A DNA stretch of 5,086 nucleotides from Oscillospiraceae bacterium. Its GTDB lineage: Bacteria; Bacillota; Clostridia; Oscillospirales; Oscillospiraceae. Positions 1-5,081 of this stretch are shown one piece after another. The notes under the pieces were generated by a model. That model worked only from the letters and a program-made list of their open reading frames with translations, was not told the DNA's origin and ran no database searches. The position numbers were made by a program, and so were the translations under genes. The stretch spans positions 1-5,086 of the forward strand of contig JAFYUG010000149.1 in assembly GCA_017558545.1 (NCBI GenBank). Direction: 5' to 3'. Position 1 is the stretch's first letter, and each line of letters starts with the position of its first letter.

Positions 1-14
1 GATTGAAGAAGTTT

Positions 15-95
15 TTACTTCTCGCTGATATAATAATCATTCATGTCAAAAATCATATCATCCACATCGGTGTTCATAAACTTGGCATTGATCAT
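15..95 (-). CDS. Small 26-residue ORF with a perfect ribosome binding site, function unknown
   Basis: On the minus strand an ATG at 95 opens 26 codons ending in TAA at 15-17. The peptide starts MINAKFMNTD and ends DMNDYYISEK. It is acidic (five Asp and one Glu against two Lys), has four Met and no Cys or Trp, and shows no signal peptide or membrane segment. The case for translation is the AAAGGAGG Shine-Dalgarno at 104-111, eight bases before the ATG, which is the best ribosome site in the window. It lies about 100 bases beyond the terminator that ends the phosphatase gene, so it probably has its own promoter, though I found no convincing one. A 6-pair hairpin (7-22, loop TTTT) overlaps the stop. 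It could be a leader peptide, a signalling or RiPP precursor, or the first gene of an operon running off the window. I do not recognise a family. Confidence 0.5.
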   Translation of the reverse strand: MINAKFMNTDVDDMIFDMNDYYISEK

Positions 96-103
96 ATTTG
101 CAG

Positions 104-111
104 CCTCCTTT
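104..111 (-). promoter_or_regulatory. Strong Shine-Dalgarno AAAGGAGG for the small ORF
   Basis: The minus strand reads AAAGGAGG, fully complementary to the 16S anti-Shine-Dalgarno core, with an eight-base spacer to the ATG at 95. This site decides that the 26-codon frame is probably a real gene. A perfect match at ideal spacing next to an ORF this short would be unusual by chance. Confidence 0.65.
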
Positions 112-199
112 CCCTTGTTTTTCTGCTAAAAGATTACTACAAATCAGGAATATGCACAACCAAATCTAAGCAAAGTCTTTGTGAAATATAGGTTAACAA

Positions 200-233
200 G
201 AAAGCGTATGTGCACGATGGCACACACGCTTTC
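200..233 (-). terminator. Rho-independent terminator of the HAD phosphatase gene
   Basis: Arms 200-213 and 220-233 form a 14-pair stem around a six-base loop. The only irregularity is one A/C mismatch if read on the plus strand; it becomes a G-U wobble in minus-strand RNA, which favours minus-strand use. In that direction the stem ends CTTTC and is followed by TTGTT, a modest U-rich tail. It lies 18 bases past the phosphatase stop and separates that gene from the small ORF. Confidence 0.75.
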
Positions 234-251
234 AAAAGTTATTATCGTATT

Positions 252-1046
252 TTATTTTTTCTGAGTATCCGCAATGACGACAATATCACCAACACCGTCC
301 AGAACCATCGTCGGACGATAAGCGAAGGTGTCAATTGTATTTCGAGCAGAAACACCGGACAGAACCAAAACAGTAGACATACCACATTCCATACCAGAAA
401 TCACATCAGTATCCATACGATCACCGACCATAACCGCTTCAGCAGAGTGGCAGCCAAGGATATTCAAGCCGGTACGCATCATTAAAGGATTGGGTTTTCC
501 ACAGAAATACGCCTGCTTCCCGGTGGCAAGTTCGATCGGTGCGATCAACGCACGACAGGCAGGGGCAATACCGTTCTCAATCGGACCAGTCAGATCAGAA
601 TTAGCTCCAATCAACTTTGCCCCTTTCAGGACCAAGTTGGTGGCCTTGGTTAATGTATCCAGAGAGTAGCTCTTGCCTTCGCCAATCACAACATAATCCG
701 GATTCACATCGTTCATTGTGATTCCTGCATCATAAAGTGCGTTCAATAGACCGGCTTCTCCAATTGCATAAACAGAACATCCGGGAGCCTGTTCCTTGAG
801 GAAAGCTGCAGTAGCCAAAGCACTTGTGTAGAAATGTTCTTCAGACACATCCAGTCCCATGCGAGCCAGCTTCTGCTGAAGTTCACGGGGCGTATAACCA
901 CTGTTGTTTGTCAGGAAAAGAAACTCCTTATTTTCTCTGTGAAGCCAATCAATGAACTCGACAACACCGGGCAGTACTTGATTGCCATGGTAGATCACGC
1001 CGTCCATATCGCAGATAAATCCCTTTTTCTTGCTAAAATCAATCAT
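252..1046 (-). CDS. HAD-IIA family hydrolase (NagD-like phosphatase)
   Basis: This is a complete 264-residue cytoplasmic haloacid-dehalogenase phosphatase of subfamily IIA, the family of NagD and p-nitrophenylphosphatase-like enzymes; 250-270 residues is usual. Motif I is D13-M-D15-G, with D13 the expected nucleophile and D15 the acid/base. Motif II is T46-N-N-S, the GANSD stretch (147-151) lies in the type IIA cap, motif III is G183-K184-P185, and motif IV is the Mg-binding G208-D-R-M-D212-T-D214. The natural substrate cannot be read from sequence; family members act on nucleotide and sugar phosphates or damaged phospho-metabolites. The start at 1046 is fixed by GGA of AGAAAGGA (1056-1063) nine bases upstream and by an in-frame TGA directly before it. 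It appears monocistronic, between terminators at 200-233 and 1194-1226. It is more AT-rich (about 48% GC in a sampled 60 bases) than the genes to its right. Confidence 0.93.
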   Translation of the reverse strand: MIDFSKKKGFICDMDGVIYHGNQVLPGVVEFIDWLHRENKEFLFLTNNSGYTPRELQQKLARMGLDVSEEHFYTSALATAAFLKEQAPGCSVYAIGEAGLLNALYDAGITMNDVNPDYVVIGEGKSYSLDTLTKATNLVLKGAKLIGANSDLTGPIENGIAPACRALIAPIELATGKQAYFCGKPNPLMMRTGLNILGCHSAEAVMVGDRMDTDVISGMECGMSTVLVLSGVSARNTIDTFAYRPTMVLDGVGDIVVIADTQKK

Positions 1047-1143
1047 TCACATCATTCCTTTCTGTAAGAGTAGTTGATATTTCAAATCGCTTATGTTTTC
1101 TCAAATAGTAATCTATCACTACGATTATCATTTTAGGATTGCC

Positions 1144-1175
1144 ATGTGAAATCAAAAATACAAGAAATGTGAAAT
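1144..1175 (-). repeat. Two direct copies of ATTTCACAT, 23 bases apart
   Basis: The 9-base word ATTTCACAT (ATGTGAAAT on the plus strand) occurs at 1144-1152 and 1167-1175, 23 bases start to start, or about two helical turns. One copy sits in the spacer of the candidate promoter and the other just past its -10. The related octamer TGTGAAAT recurs at 180-187, upstream of the small ORF. This could be an operator for a DNA-binding regulator, or chance in AT-rich DNA. Confidence 0.3.
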
Positions 1176-1184
1176 TTAGGTCAA
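1155..1184 (-). promoter_or_regulatory. Candidate promoter for the HAD phosphatase
   Basis: On the minus strand TTGACC (1179-1184) is followed after 18 bases by TATTTT (1155-1160), inside the AT-rich leader between the 1194-1226 terminator and the gene. The -35 is close to TTGACA but the -10 is only fair, and the resulting leader would be about 100 bases. Other AT-rich hexamers nearby (TAAAAT and GATAAT around 1127-1135) could serve instead, so the exact site is uncertain. Confidence 0.3.
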
Positions 1185-1193
1185 ATAGAAAAA

Positions 1194-1226
1194 GGCGATA
1201 CCTGGTTGTGAAAACCAAGTATCGCC
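1194..1226 (-). terminator. Strong terminator downstream of the nitroreductase operon
   Basis: Arms 1194-1207 and 1213-1226 form a 14-pair stem (GGCGATACCTGGTT and its near complement) around a five-base loop. The single C/A mismatch on the plus strand is a G-U wobble in minus-strand RNA, and the minus strand continues directly into TTTTTCTATTT. It probably ends transcription from the nitroreductase operon, about 100 bases after that gene's stop. The plus strand also has a T-rich tail (ATTTTTC), so it may work in both directions. Confidence 0.8.
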
Positions 1227-1247
1227 AATTTTTCTTGTCGCACTCCT

Positions 1248-1321
1248 GTACGGCAGCTACCCTATGCCAGTAATGTTCTCATACTGTCTTATTGGAAGTC
1301 ACCCCACGCCGTACTTTTTTT
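1248..1321 (+). other. Structured intergenic segment: GTACGGC/GCCGTAC closing stem with inner hairpin and T7 tail
   Basis: A perfect 7-base inverted repeat, GTACGGC at 1248-1254 and GCCGTAC at 1308-1314, encloses about 53 bases holding an inner stem-loop, CAGTA (1268-1272) with TACTG (1282-1286) around a nine-base loop. On the plus strand the outer stem is followed at once by seven Ts (1315-1321). That could be a terminator-ended small RNA read rightwards, or a structured 3' region of the nitroreductase transcript read leftwards. I see no clear promoter on either side and recognise no RNA family. The segment lies exactly where base composition changes, so a mobile-element scar is also possible. 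Confidence 0.35.
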
Positions 1322-1328
1322 ATTATCA

Positions 1329-2054
1329 TCATTCAAAATCCTTCCAATACTCCCTCACAGACCTTGTCATCTCACGGGAGAAATCGGAATTGAACTTAAA
1401 ATCGCAAAAGCCTTTGAGCCAGGCTTCATAGCTCTTCTGACCGGCCTTGTAGCCCAGCATATTCCTCAGCTCGGCCTCGTCCATGTCGCGGTAGCCGTTC
1501 TCGTGGACGATATGCTCCATGGCGCAGCGCCGGGGCTTTTTGCGGCCAAGCTGCTGCTCGGTGGGGCGACCAAACACCAACATGGCGGCGGGGAATACCC
1601 AAGCCGGCAGGCTCAAAAGCTCAGAAAGAGCCTCTTTATTCTCCATTATATCCCCAATATAACATGAGCCTATGCCCAGGCTCTCCGCGGCGCAAACGGC
1701 GTTCTGCGCGGCGATATTGGCATCGGATGCGGCCAGCATCAGGTCACCGGGGCCGGGGGCGCGGGCGGCAAGGCCTTCGAAGGAGAAGGCTCTATACCAC
1801 TTGCGGCAGTCGGCCAAAAAGATGAGCACCATGGGAGCGGAGGCGATGAAGGGCTGGTTATCGCAAAGGGGCACAAGAGCCTTTTTCATGTCCTCGTCGG
1901 TGAGGTCCAAAATGGTGTATAGCTGTTGATTTCCCGCGGTGGGGGCTTCGGCGGCTGCGCGGAGTATGGCGGCTTTTTCCTCGGGGCTTATGGCCTCGTC
2001 GGTGAAGGCGCGGACACTTTTGCGCTCATAAAGGGAGCGGAGAATTTCGTTCAT
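1329..2054 (-). CDS. NfsA-like FMN-dependent nitroreductase family protein
   Basis: This 241-residue cytoplasmic flavoprotein belongs to the nitroreductase superfamily, NAD(P)H-dependent FMN enzymes that reduce nitro compounds, quinones or flavins, usually as dimers. The N-terminal R11-K-S13-V-R15 is the typical FMN-phosphate site. A37-P-T-A-G-N-Q-Q44 corresponds to the second FMN loop, G127-I-G-S-C-Y-I-G134 to the GLG-x-x-x-IG motif, and G162-R-P is the conserved turn after the last core strand. The C-terminal 70 residues form the extended tail of NfsA/Frp-type members; length is normal for that group. The start at 2054 is 12 bases after the UPF0210 stop and uses a GAGG that overlaps the upstream TGA, so the two are co-transcribed and probably translationally linked. 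It ends in tandem TGA codons (1326-1331). The physiological substrate is unknown. Confidence 0.9.
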   Translation of the reverse strand: MNEILRSLYERKSVRAFTDEAISPEEKAAILRAAAEAPTAGNQQLYTILDLTDEDMKKALVPLCDNQPFIASAPMVLIFLADCRKWYRAFSFEGLAARAPGPGDLMLAASDANIAAQNAVCAAESLGIGSCYIGDIMENKEALSELLSLPAWVFPAAMLVFGRPTEQQLGRKKPRRCAMEHIVHENGYRDMDEAELRNMLGYKAGQKSYEAWLKGFCDFKFNSDFSREMTRSVREYWKDFE

Positions 2055-2066
2055 GGCCTATTTTCC

Positions 2067-3425
2067 TCAGTTTCTCAGGCTGTGCATGGGAGCGGGGATG
2101 CGTCCGCCGCGGGCAATAAACTCAGCGGAGGAGGGGCCGTGGACAGGCATAACGGGGGCAGTGCCCAAAAGTCCGCCGAAGTCCACAGTGTCGCCAACAT
2201 CCATACCGGGAGCGGGAATAATGCGGACGGCGGTGGTTTTCTGATTGATAACGCCAATGGCAGCCTCGTCGGCAATAATGGCGGAAATGGTCTCGGCGCT
2301 GGTGTGGCCGGGAACGGCAATCATATCAAGACCAACGGAGCAAACGCAGGTCATGGCCTCCAGCTTGTCAAGAGTGAGCACGCCGCTTTGAGCAGCGGCA
2401 ATCATGCCCTCGTCCTCGCTGACGGGGATGAATGCACCGCTGAGACCGCCAACATGGCCGCTGGCCATGATGCCGCCCTTCTTGACGGCGTCATTGAGCA
2501 TGGCGAGGGCGGCGGTGGTGCCGTGAGTTCCGCAGACCTCAAGACCCATCTCCTCAAGAATGCGGGCAACGCTGTCGCCAACGGCGGGGGTGGGAGCAAG
2601 GGAGAGGTCAACAACGCCAAAGGGCACGCCAAGGCGGTTTGCGGCTTCCTGAGCCACAAGCTGACCCATGCGGGTGATGCGGAAGGCGGTGCGCTTGATG
2701 GTGTCGGCCACCACGTCGAAGCTCTGACCCTTAACTTCCTTCAGCGCGCAGTGGACAACGCCGGGGCCGGAAACGCCAACATTGATAACACACTCGCTCT
2801 CGCCCACGCCGTGGAAGGCGCCGGCCATGAAGGGGTTATCCTCAACGGCGTTGGCAAAAACAACCAGCTTTGCGCAGCCAAAGCCGCCCTTATGAGCGGT
2901 GAGCTCGGCGCACTGCTTAATAATGCGGCCCATGAGGGCAACGGCGTCCATGTTGATACCGGCCTTGGTGGTGGCAACGTTGACGCTGGAGCAGACGATT
3001 TCGGTCTCTGCAAGAGCCTCGGGGATGGAGGCTATAAGGCGGCGGTCGCCTTCGGTGAAGCCCTTGTGGACAAGGGCGGAGTAACCGCCGATGAAGTTAA
3101 CGCCGCAGTTTTTGGCGGCAGCGTCCATGGCCTTGGCCACGGCAACGGGGCTGCCGTTTTCGGAGCTTTCCGTTACGAGAGCCACGGGGGTAACGGAAAT
3201 GCGCTTGTTGACGATGGGAATGCCAAACTCGCGCTCAATGGCGCAGCCGGTTTCCACAAGCTTTTCTGCCTTGCGGCAGATTTTGTCATAAACTTTCTGG
3301 GCGCAGCTATCCATATCGGGATGGGCGCAGTCACGCAGGGAGATACCCATGGTGATGGTGCGTATATCCAGATGCTGCTTGTCTATCATGTCCAGAGTCT
3401 GACGAATATCGGAAATATTGAGCAT
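2067..3425 (-). CDS. UPF0210 / DUF711 'PFL family' protein
   Basis: This complete 452-residue protein matches the UPF0210 (DUF711) family throughout. Recognisable conserved blocks are MGISLRDC (26-33), NFIGGYSALVHKG, NVATTKAGINMDAVALMG, GVVDLSLAPTPAVGDS, CGTHGTTAAL, GGLSGAFIPVSEDEGM, AVPGHTSAETISA and the C-terminal TAVRIIPAPG and FGGLLGTAPVM. The family has a fold related to pyruvate formate-lyase-type glycyl-radical enzymes, hence its name, but no reaction is established, and I see no sign here of the C-terminal glycyl-radical loop of true PFL. The start at 3425 has a strong ribosome site (AAGGGAGG, about six bases away) that begins within the stop region of the ACT gene. The gene is second in an operon with ACT (12 bases upstream) and nitroreductase (12 bases downstream). 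GC is high, about 67% in a sampled 60 bases. Confidence 0.95.
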   Translation of the reverse strand: MLNISDIRQTLDMIDKQHLDIRTITMGISLRDCAHPDMDSCAQKVYDKICRKAEKLVETGCAIEREFGIPIVNKRISVTPVALVTESSENGSPVAVAKAMDAAAKNCGVNFIGGYSALVHKGFTEGDRRLIASIPEALAETEIVCSSVNVATTKAGINMDAVALMGRIIKQCAELTAHKGGFGCAKLVVFANAVEDNPFMAGAFHGVGESECVINVGVSGPGVVHCALKEVKGQSFDVVADTIKRTAFRITRMGQLVAQEAANRLGVPFGVVDLSLAPTPAVGDSVARILEEMGLEVCGTHGTTAALAMLNDAVKKGGIMASGHVGGLSGAFIPVSEDEGMIAAAQSGVLTLDKLEAMTCVCSVGLDMIAVPGHTSAETISAIIADEAAIGVINQKTTAVRIIPAPGMDVGDTVDFGGLLGTAPVMPVHGPSSAEFIARGGRIPAPMHSLRN

Positions 3426-3437
3426 TTTTGCCCTCCC

Positions 3438-3707
3438 TTATATTCTGTGCATGGCGGTGAAAAGGTCACGGCGCTGAATGCGGATGGAAAGACCCATCTC
3501 CTCGCCCTTGGCCTCCAAAGCGGAGGAGAGAGCGTCAAAGGTGCAGTTGGCAGCGGCGGTGTCCACCAGAATGGTCATTGTGAAAATCTCTTCCATAATG
3601 GTCTGGCTGAGATCGAGAATGTTAACGTTGCTCTTGGCCAGCAGGGCGCTGACTTCGGCGATAATGCCCACGCGGTCGGGGCCGATAACGGTCATAATTG
3701 CTTTCAT
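3438..3707 (-). CDS. UPF0237 small ACT-domain protein
   Basis: This is an 89-residue protein made of one ACT domain, the usual length for UPF0237. The opening MKAIMTVIGPDRVGIIAEVS carries the ACT signature at the first strand/helix turn, with G9-P10-D11-R12-x-G14-I-I16 as the expected small-ligand loop. N-V-N-I-L-D (about 27-32) and the TMTILVDT strand (43-50) follow the βαββαβ pattern. ACT domains typically bind amino acids and control a partner; here the partner is very likely the UPF0210 protein encoded 12 bases downstream, since these two families are paired across Bacillota (for example the pneumococcal SP_0238/SP_0239 pair). Ligand and output are unknown. It is the first gene of the operon, with GGAGG about ten bases before ATG 3707 and a sigma-A-type promoter just upstream. 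Confidence 0.94.
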   Translation of the reverse strand: MKAIMTVIGPDRVGIIAEVSALLAKSNVNILDLSQTIMEEIFTMTILVDTAAANCTFDALSSALEAKGEEMGLSIRIQRRDLFTAMHRI

Positions 3708-3743
3708 GTTGGGAATTCCTCCGGTTAAAAATTGGATAAGTTG

Positions 3744-3772
3744 ATTTTATCTTATTATGCTGCCTTTTGCAA
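3744..3772 (-). promoter_or_regulatory. Sigma-A-type promoter of the ACT-UPF0210-nitroreductase operon
   Basis: On the minus strand TTGCAA (3767-3772, four of six to consensus) is followed by exactly 17 bases and then TAAAAT (3744-3749, five of six). This predicts initiation near 3736-3738 and a leader of about 30 bases carrying the GGAGG ribosome site. The site abuts the repeat island, which ends about 20 bases upstream. No operator-like repeat is evident. Confidence 0.7.
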
Positions 3773-3791
3773 GGGGGGCGTTAACCTTTGT

Positions 3792-3934
3792 AGGCTCCCC
3801 TATCCGAGGGGAGCTGTCACGGCGTAAGCCGTGACTGAGGGGTTTCGAGGATGATTTGAGCGCCCAGATAGTCGTAAAAACCCCTCCGTCATTTGCTGGC
3901 GCAAATGCCACCTCCCCTCGAATAGGGGAGGCTT
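3792..3934. repeat. Palindromic MITE-like repeat element, copy 1
   Basis: Two modules face each other around a core of about 30 bases. The left module has an outer hairpin CTCCCC-TATCCGA-GGGGAG (3795-3813), then an inner hairpin GTCACGGC-GTAA-GCCGTGAC (3816-3835, GNRA-type loop), then CTGAGGGG. The right module is the inverse, with inner hairpin CATTTGC-TGGC-GCAAATG (3890-3907) and outer hairpin CTCCCCTCGAATAGGGGAG (3912-3930). Such GC-rich, non-coding elements with AGGCT...AGCCT-like ends recur in Oscillospiraceae-type genomes; I recognise the style but cannot verify copy number here. There is no ORF inside, so any mobilisation would need a transposase elsewhere. Confidence 0.75.
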
Positions 3935-3946
3935 AAAATCTGCACC

Positions 3947-4093
3947 TTTAAAAGGCTCCCTTGTGTAAAGGGAGCTGGCATTTGCGAAGCAAATGACTGA
4001 GGGATTGCGCCCAAAATCAGCACCGCAAAAATCTGCCCCTCTCAGTCACGGCTTACGCCGTGCCAGCTCTCCCCGAAGGGGCGAGCCTTTAAA
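3947..4093. repeat. Palindromic MITE-like repeat element, copy 2
   Basis: This second element has the same architecture, 12 bases after copy 1. Its ends are TTTAAAAGGCT on the left (from 3947) and AGCCTTTAAA on the right (to about 4093). The left module has outer hairpin CTCCC...GGGAG (3957-3974) and inner hairpin CATTTGC-GAA-GCAAATG (3979-3995), then CTGAGGG. The right module, inverted, has CACGGC-TTAC-GCCGTG (4047-4062) and outer hairpin CTCTCCCCGAAGGGGCGAG (4067-4085). Outer-stem bases differ from copy 1 mostly on both sides of the stem, so pairing is preserved. There is no coding potential. With copy 1 this fills nearly all the gap between the operon promoter and the GTPase terminator. 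Confidence 0.75.
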
Positions 4094-4096
4094 AAG

Positions 4097-4129
4097 AAAA
4101 AGGACATCACGAAAGTGATGTCCTTTTTT
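4097..4129 (-). terminator. Rho-independent terminator of the GTPase gene
   Basis: GGACATCAC (4102-4110) pairs with GTGATGTCC (4115-4123) around GAAA, and flanking A and T runs extend the stem by five A-T pairs on each side. In the minus direction the stem runs into TTTTTCTTTTT, a near-ideal U tail. The hairpin starts almost immediately after the GTPase stop at 4131. The T run on the plus side means it could also work in both directions and shield the GTPase from rightward transcription. Confidence 0.88.
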
Positions 4130-4130
4130 A

Positions 4131-5081
4131 TTACATAAAGCTTGCAACGGTTTCTTCGGGGGCTTCGCAGGGGCTGATTTCGCGGATTTTCAGCACGGGA
4201 CCGGTGCGGTCATAGCCGGGGTGGTCCATAATCTTTATGGCGGCTGTGAGCTCCACCCACTGTCCGTTGGAGATATCTCCGCGGGGGTTATTAGTAGCCA
4301 CAAGGCCTGCAAAGGCAATATCATCGGCGCAGCAGGTCATCATCTGGCGGCCAACAATAATCTCGCCCTCTTCCAAATCCTCGCTGAGAGCCACCTGAGC
4401 CTTGAAGCGCACAACCTTGCTCTCGTAGCTTTCCAGCTCCTCGTTAAGGTCGCGATACCAAATGGCGTAGTCATTATCAGCTATCTCAAAGGCCTTGGCC
4501 TTCTTGTTGAAGGGCAGGGGGTCAACTATATCGTCATACTTAACCTTGCCGTCAAGACCCTCATAGGCAATGTCGCAGCCGCGGTTGGCGGCGCGGACTA
4601 TCTTATGGTAGGGCATAATGTCCTCGCCTTCGGGGAAGCGGTTGAAAACTATAAGCTCGCAGCTTTTCAGCTTGTCATAGACCAGCTGGCGCATATTGGC
4701 GTTGTAGCTGAGGAAGGTGCTGCCGTCGGCAAACATGAACTCCTGATAAACCGCCCATGAGGGGGGCATGGCCATGTAGAAATCATCCAGCAGCCACATG
4801 CCGTTATATTCTACCAGCACTCGTTCGGCATTTGCCTCCAAAAACCAGTTCTGCAAATTCTCCTCGGTGAGCTCCTCAGGCTCTTCCACATAGCGGACGA
4901 AAACATCCTTGCAGGCAAAGGTGGAGGGGCAAAGCTCCTCCTCGCCCTCCTCGCACATTATGAGCAGGGTGCGCTCGCCGGAGTTGAAACGCTCATCTTC
5001 CAGGGTTTCCTGAAGGAATTTGGTCTTGCCCGCATCCAGAAAACCTGTGAAGAGGTATACGGGAACCTCAATCTGAGGCAT
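4131..5081 (-). CDS. CobW/COG0523-like P-loop GTPase with a C-terminal YcgQ (DUF1980)-like domain
   Basis: This 316-residue cytoplasmic protein has a COG0523-like N-terminal half. A short β1 leads to Walker A G13-F-L-D-A-G-K19-T20, V88-L-V-E91-Y-N-G94 matches the family's 'VxExxG' switch II region, and L143-I-V-F-N147-R-F stands where NKxD is expected. The family's CxCC metal motif is absent; C43, C51 and C57 are scattered instead. From about 198 the sequence resembles the C-terminal domain of YcgQ-type proteins: Y219-E-S-K-V, then V243-G-R-Q-M-M-T-C250-C251-A-D-D, G259, W275-V-E-L, and a final P-V-L-K-I then E-A-P. COG0523 proteins act in metal (often zinc) trafficking, so a similar role is likely, though the substrate is unknown. 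The start at 5081 fits the family, but only five upstream bases are visible, so a few more residues or an upstream operon partner cannot be excluded. A terminator follows the stop directly. Confidence 0.85.
   Translation of the reverse strand: MPQIEVPVYLFTGFLDAGKTKFLQETLEDERFNSGERTLLIMCEEGEEELCPSTFACKDVFVRYVEEPEELTEENLQNWFLEANAERVLVEYNGMWLLDDFYMAMPPSWAVYQEFMFADGSTFLSYNANMRQLVYDKLKSCELIVFNRFPEGEDIMPYHKIVRAANRGCDIAYEGLDGKVKYDDIVDPLPFNKKAKAFEIADNDYAIWYRDLNEELESYESKVVRFKAQVALSEDLEEGEIIVGRQMMTCCADDIAFAGLVATNNPRGDISNGQWVELTAAIKIMDHPGYDRTGPVLKIREISPCEAPEETVASFM

Noticed and set aside
3..191. A 62-codon plus-strand frame at the left edge
   Set aside because: It has no visible ribosome site because its ATG is at the window edge, is rich in Ile/His/Leu as AT-rich shadow frames are, and lies opposite the better supported small ORF with its AAAGGAGG.
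210..669. Plus-strand open frames opposite the HAD gene (210-485 and 328-669)
   Set aside because: Both overlap the HAD catalytic coding region or its terminator hairpin and show no family resemblance; the first even starts inside the terminator stem.
1240..1321. A plus-strand peptide reading through the structured segment (VALLYGSYPM... from 1238)
   Set aside because: It has no Shine-Dalgarno and no clean stop before entering the antisense of the nitroreductase. The inverted repeats explain the segment better as RNA or DNA structure.
2067..3425. The UPF0210 protein as a genuine glycyl-radical enzyme
   Set aside because: The family name refers to fold relatedness. I see no C-terminal glycyl-radical motif of the RVxG[FWY] type and no activating radical SAM enzyme in the window.
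1926..3728. A 600-codon open frame on the plus strand across the UPF0210 and ACT genes
   Set aside because: It is antisense to two clearly conserved proteins. Its translation is a low-complexity Gly/Ala/Asn/His-rich string with no domain, and GC-rich codon bias on the minus strand readily removes stops from this frame. It has no credible ribosome site or own promoter.
3792..4093. A CRISPR array or riboswitch in the repeat island
   Set aside because: There are only four modules, in inverted rather than direct order, with no spacers of constant length and no cas genes. No riboswitch core is recognisable, and the elements are symmetrical on both strands.
4221..4760. A 179-codon plus-strand open frame opposite the GTPase
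   Set aside because: It is the complement of conserved GTPase coding sequence, has no recognisable motif, and has the composition expected of a shadow frame.
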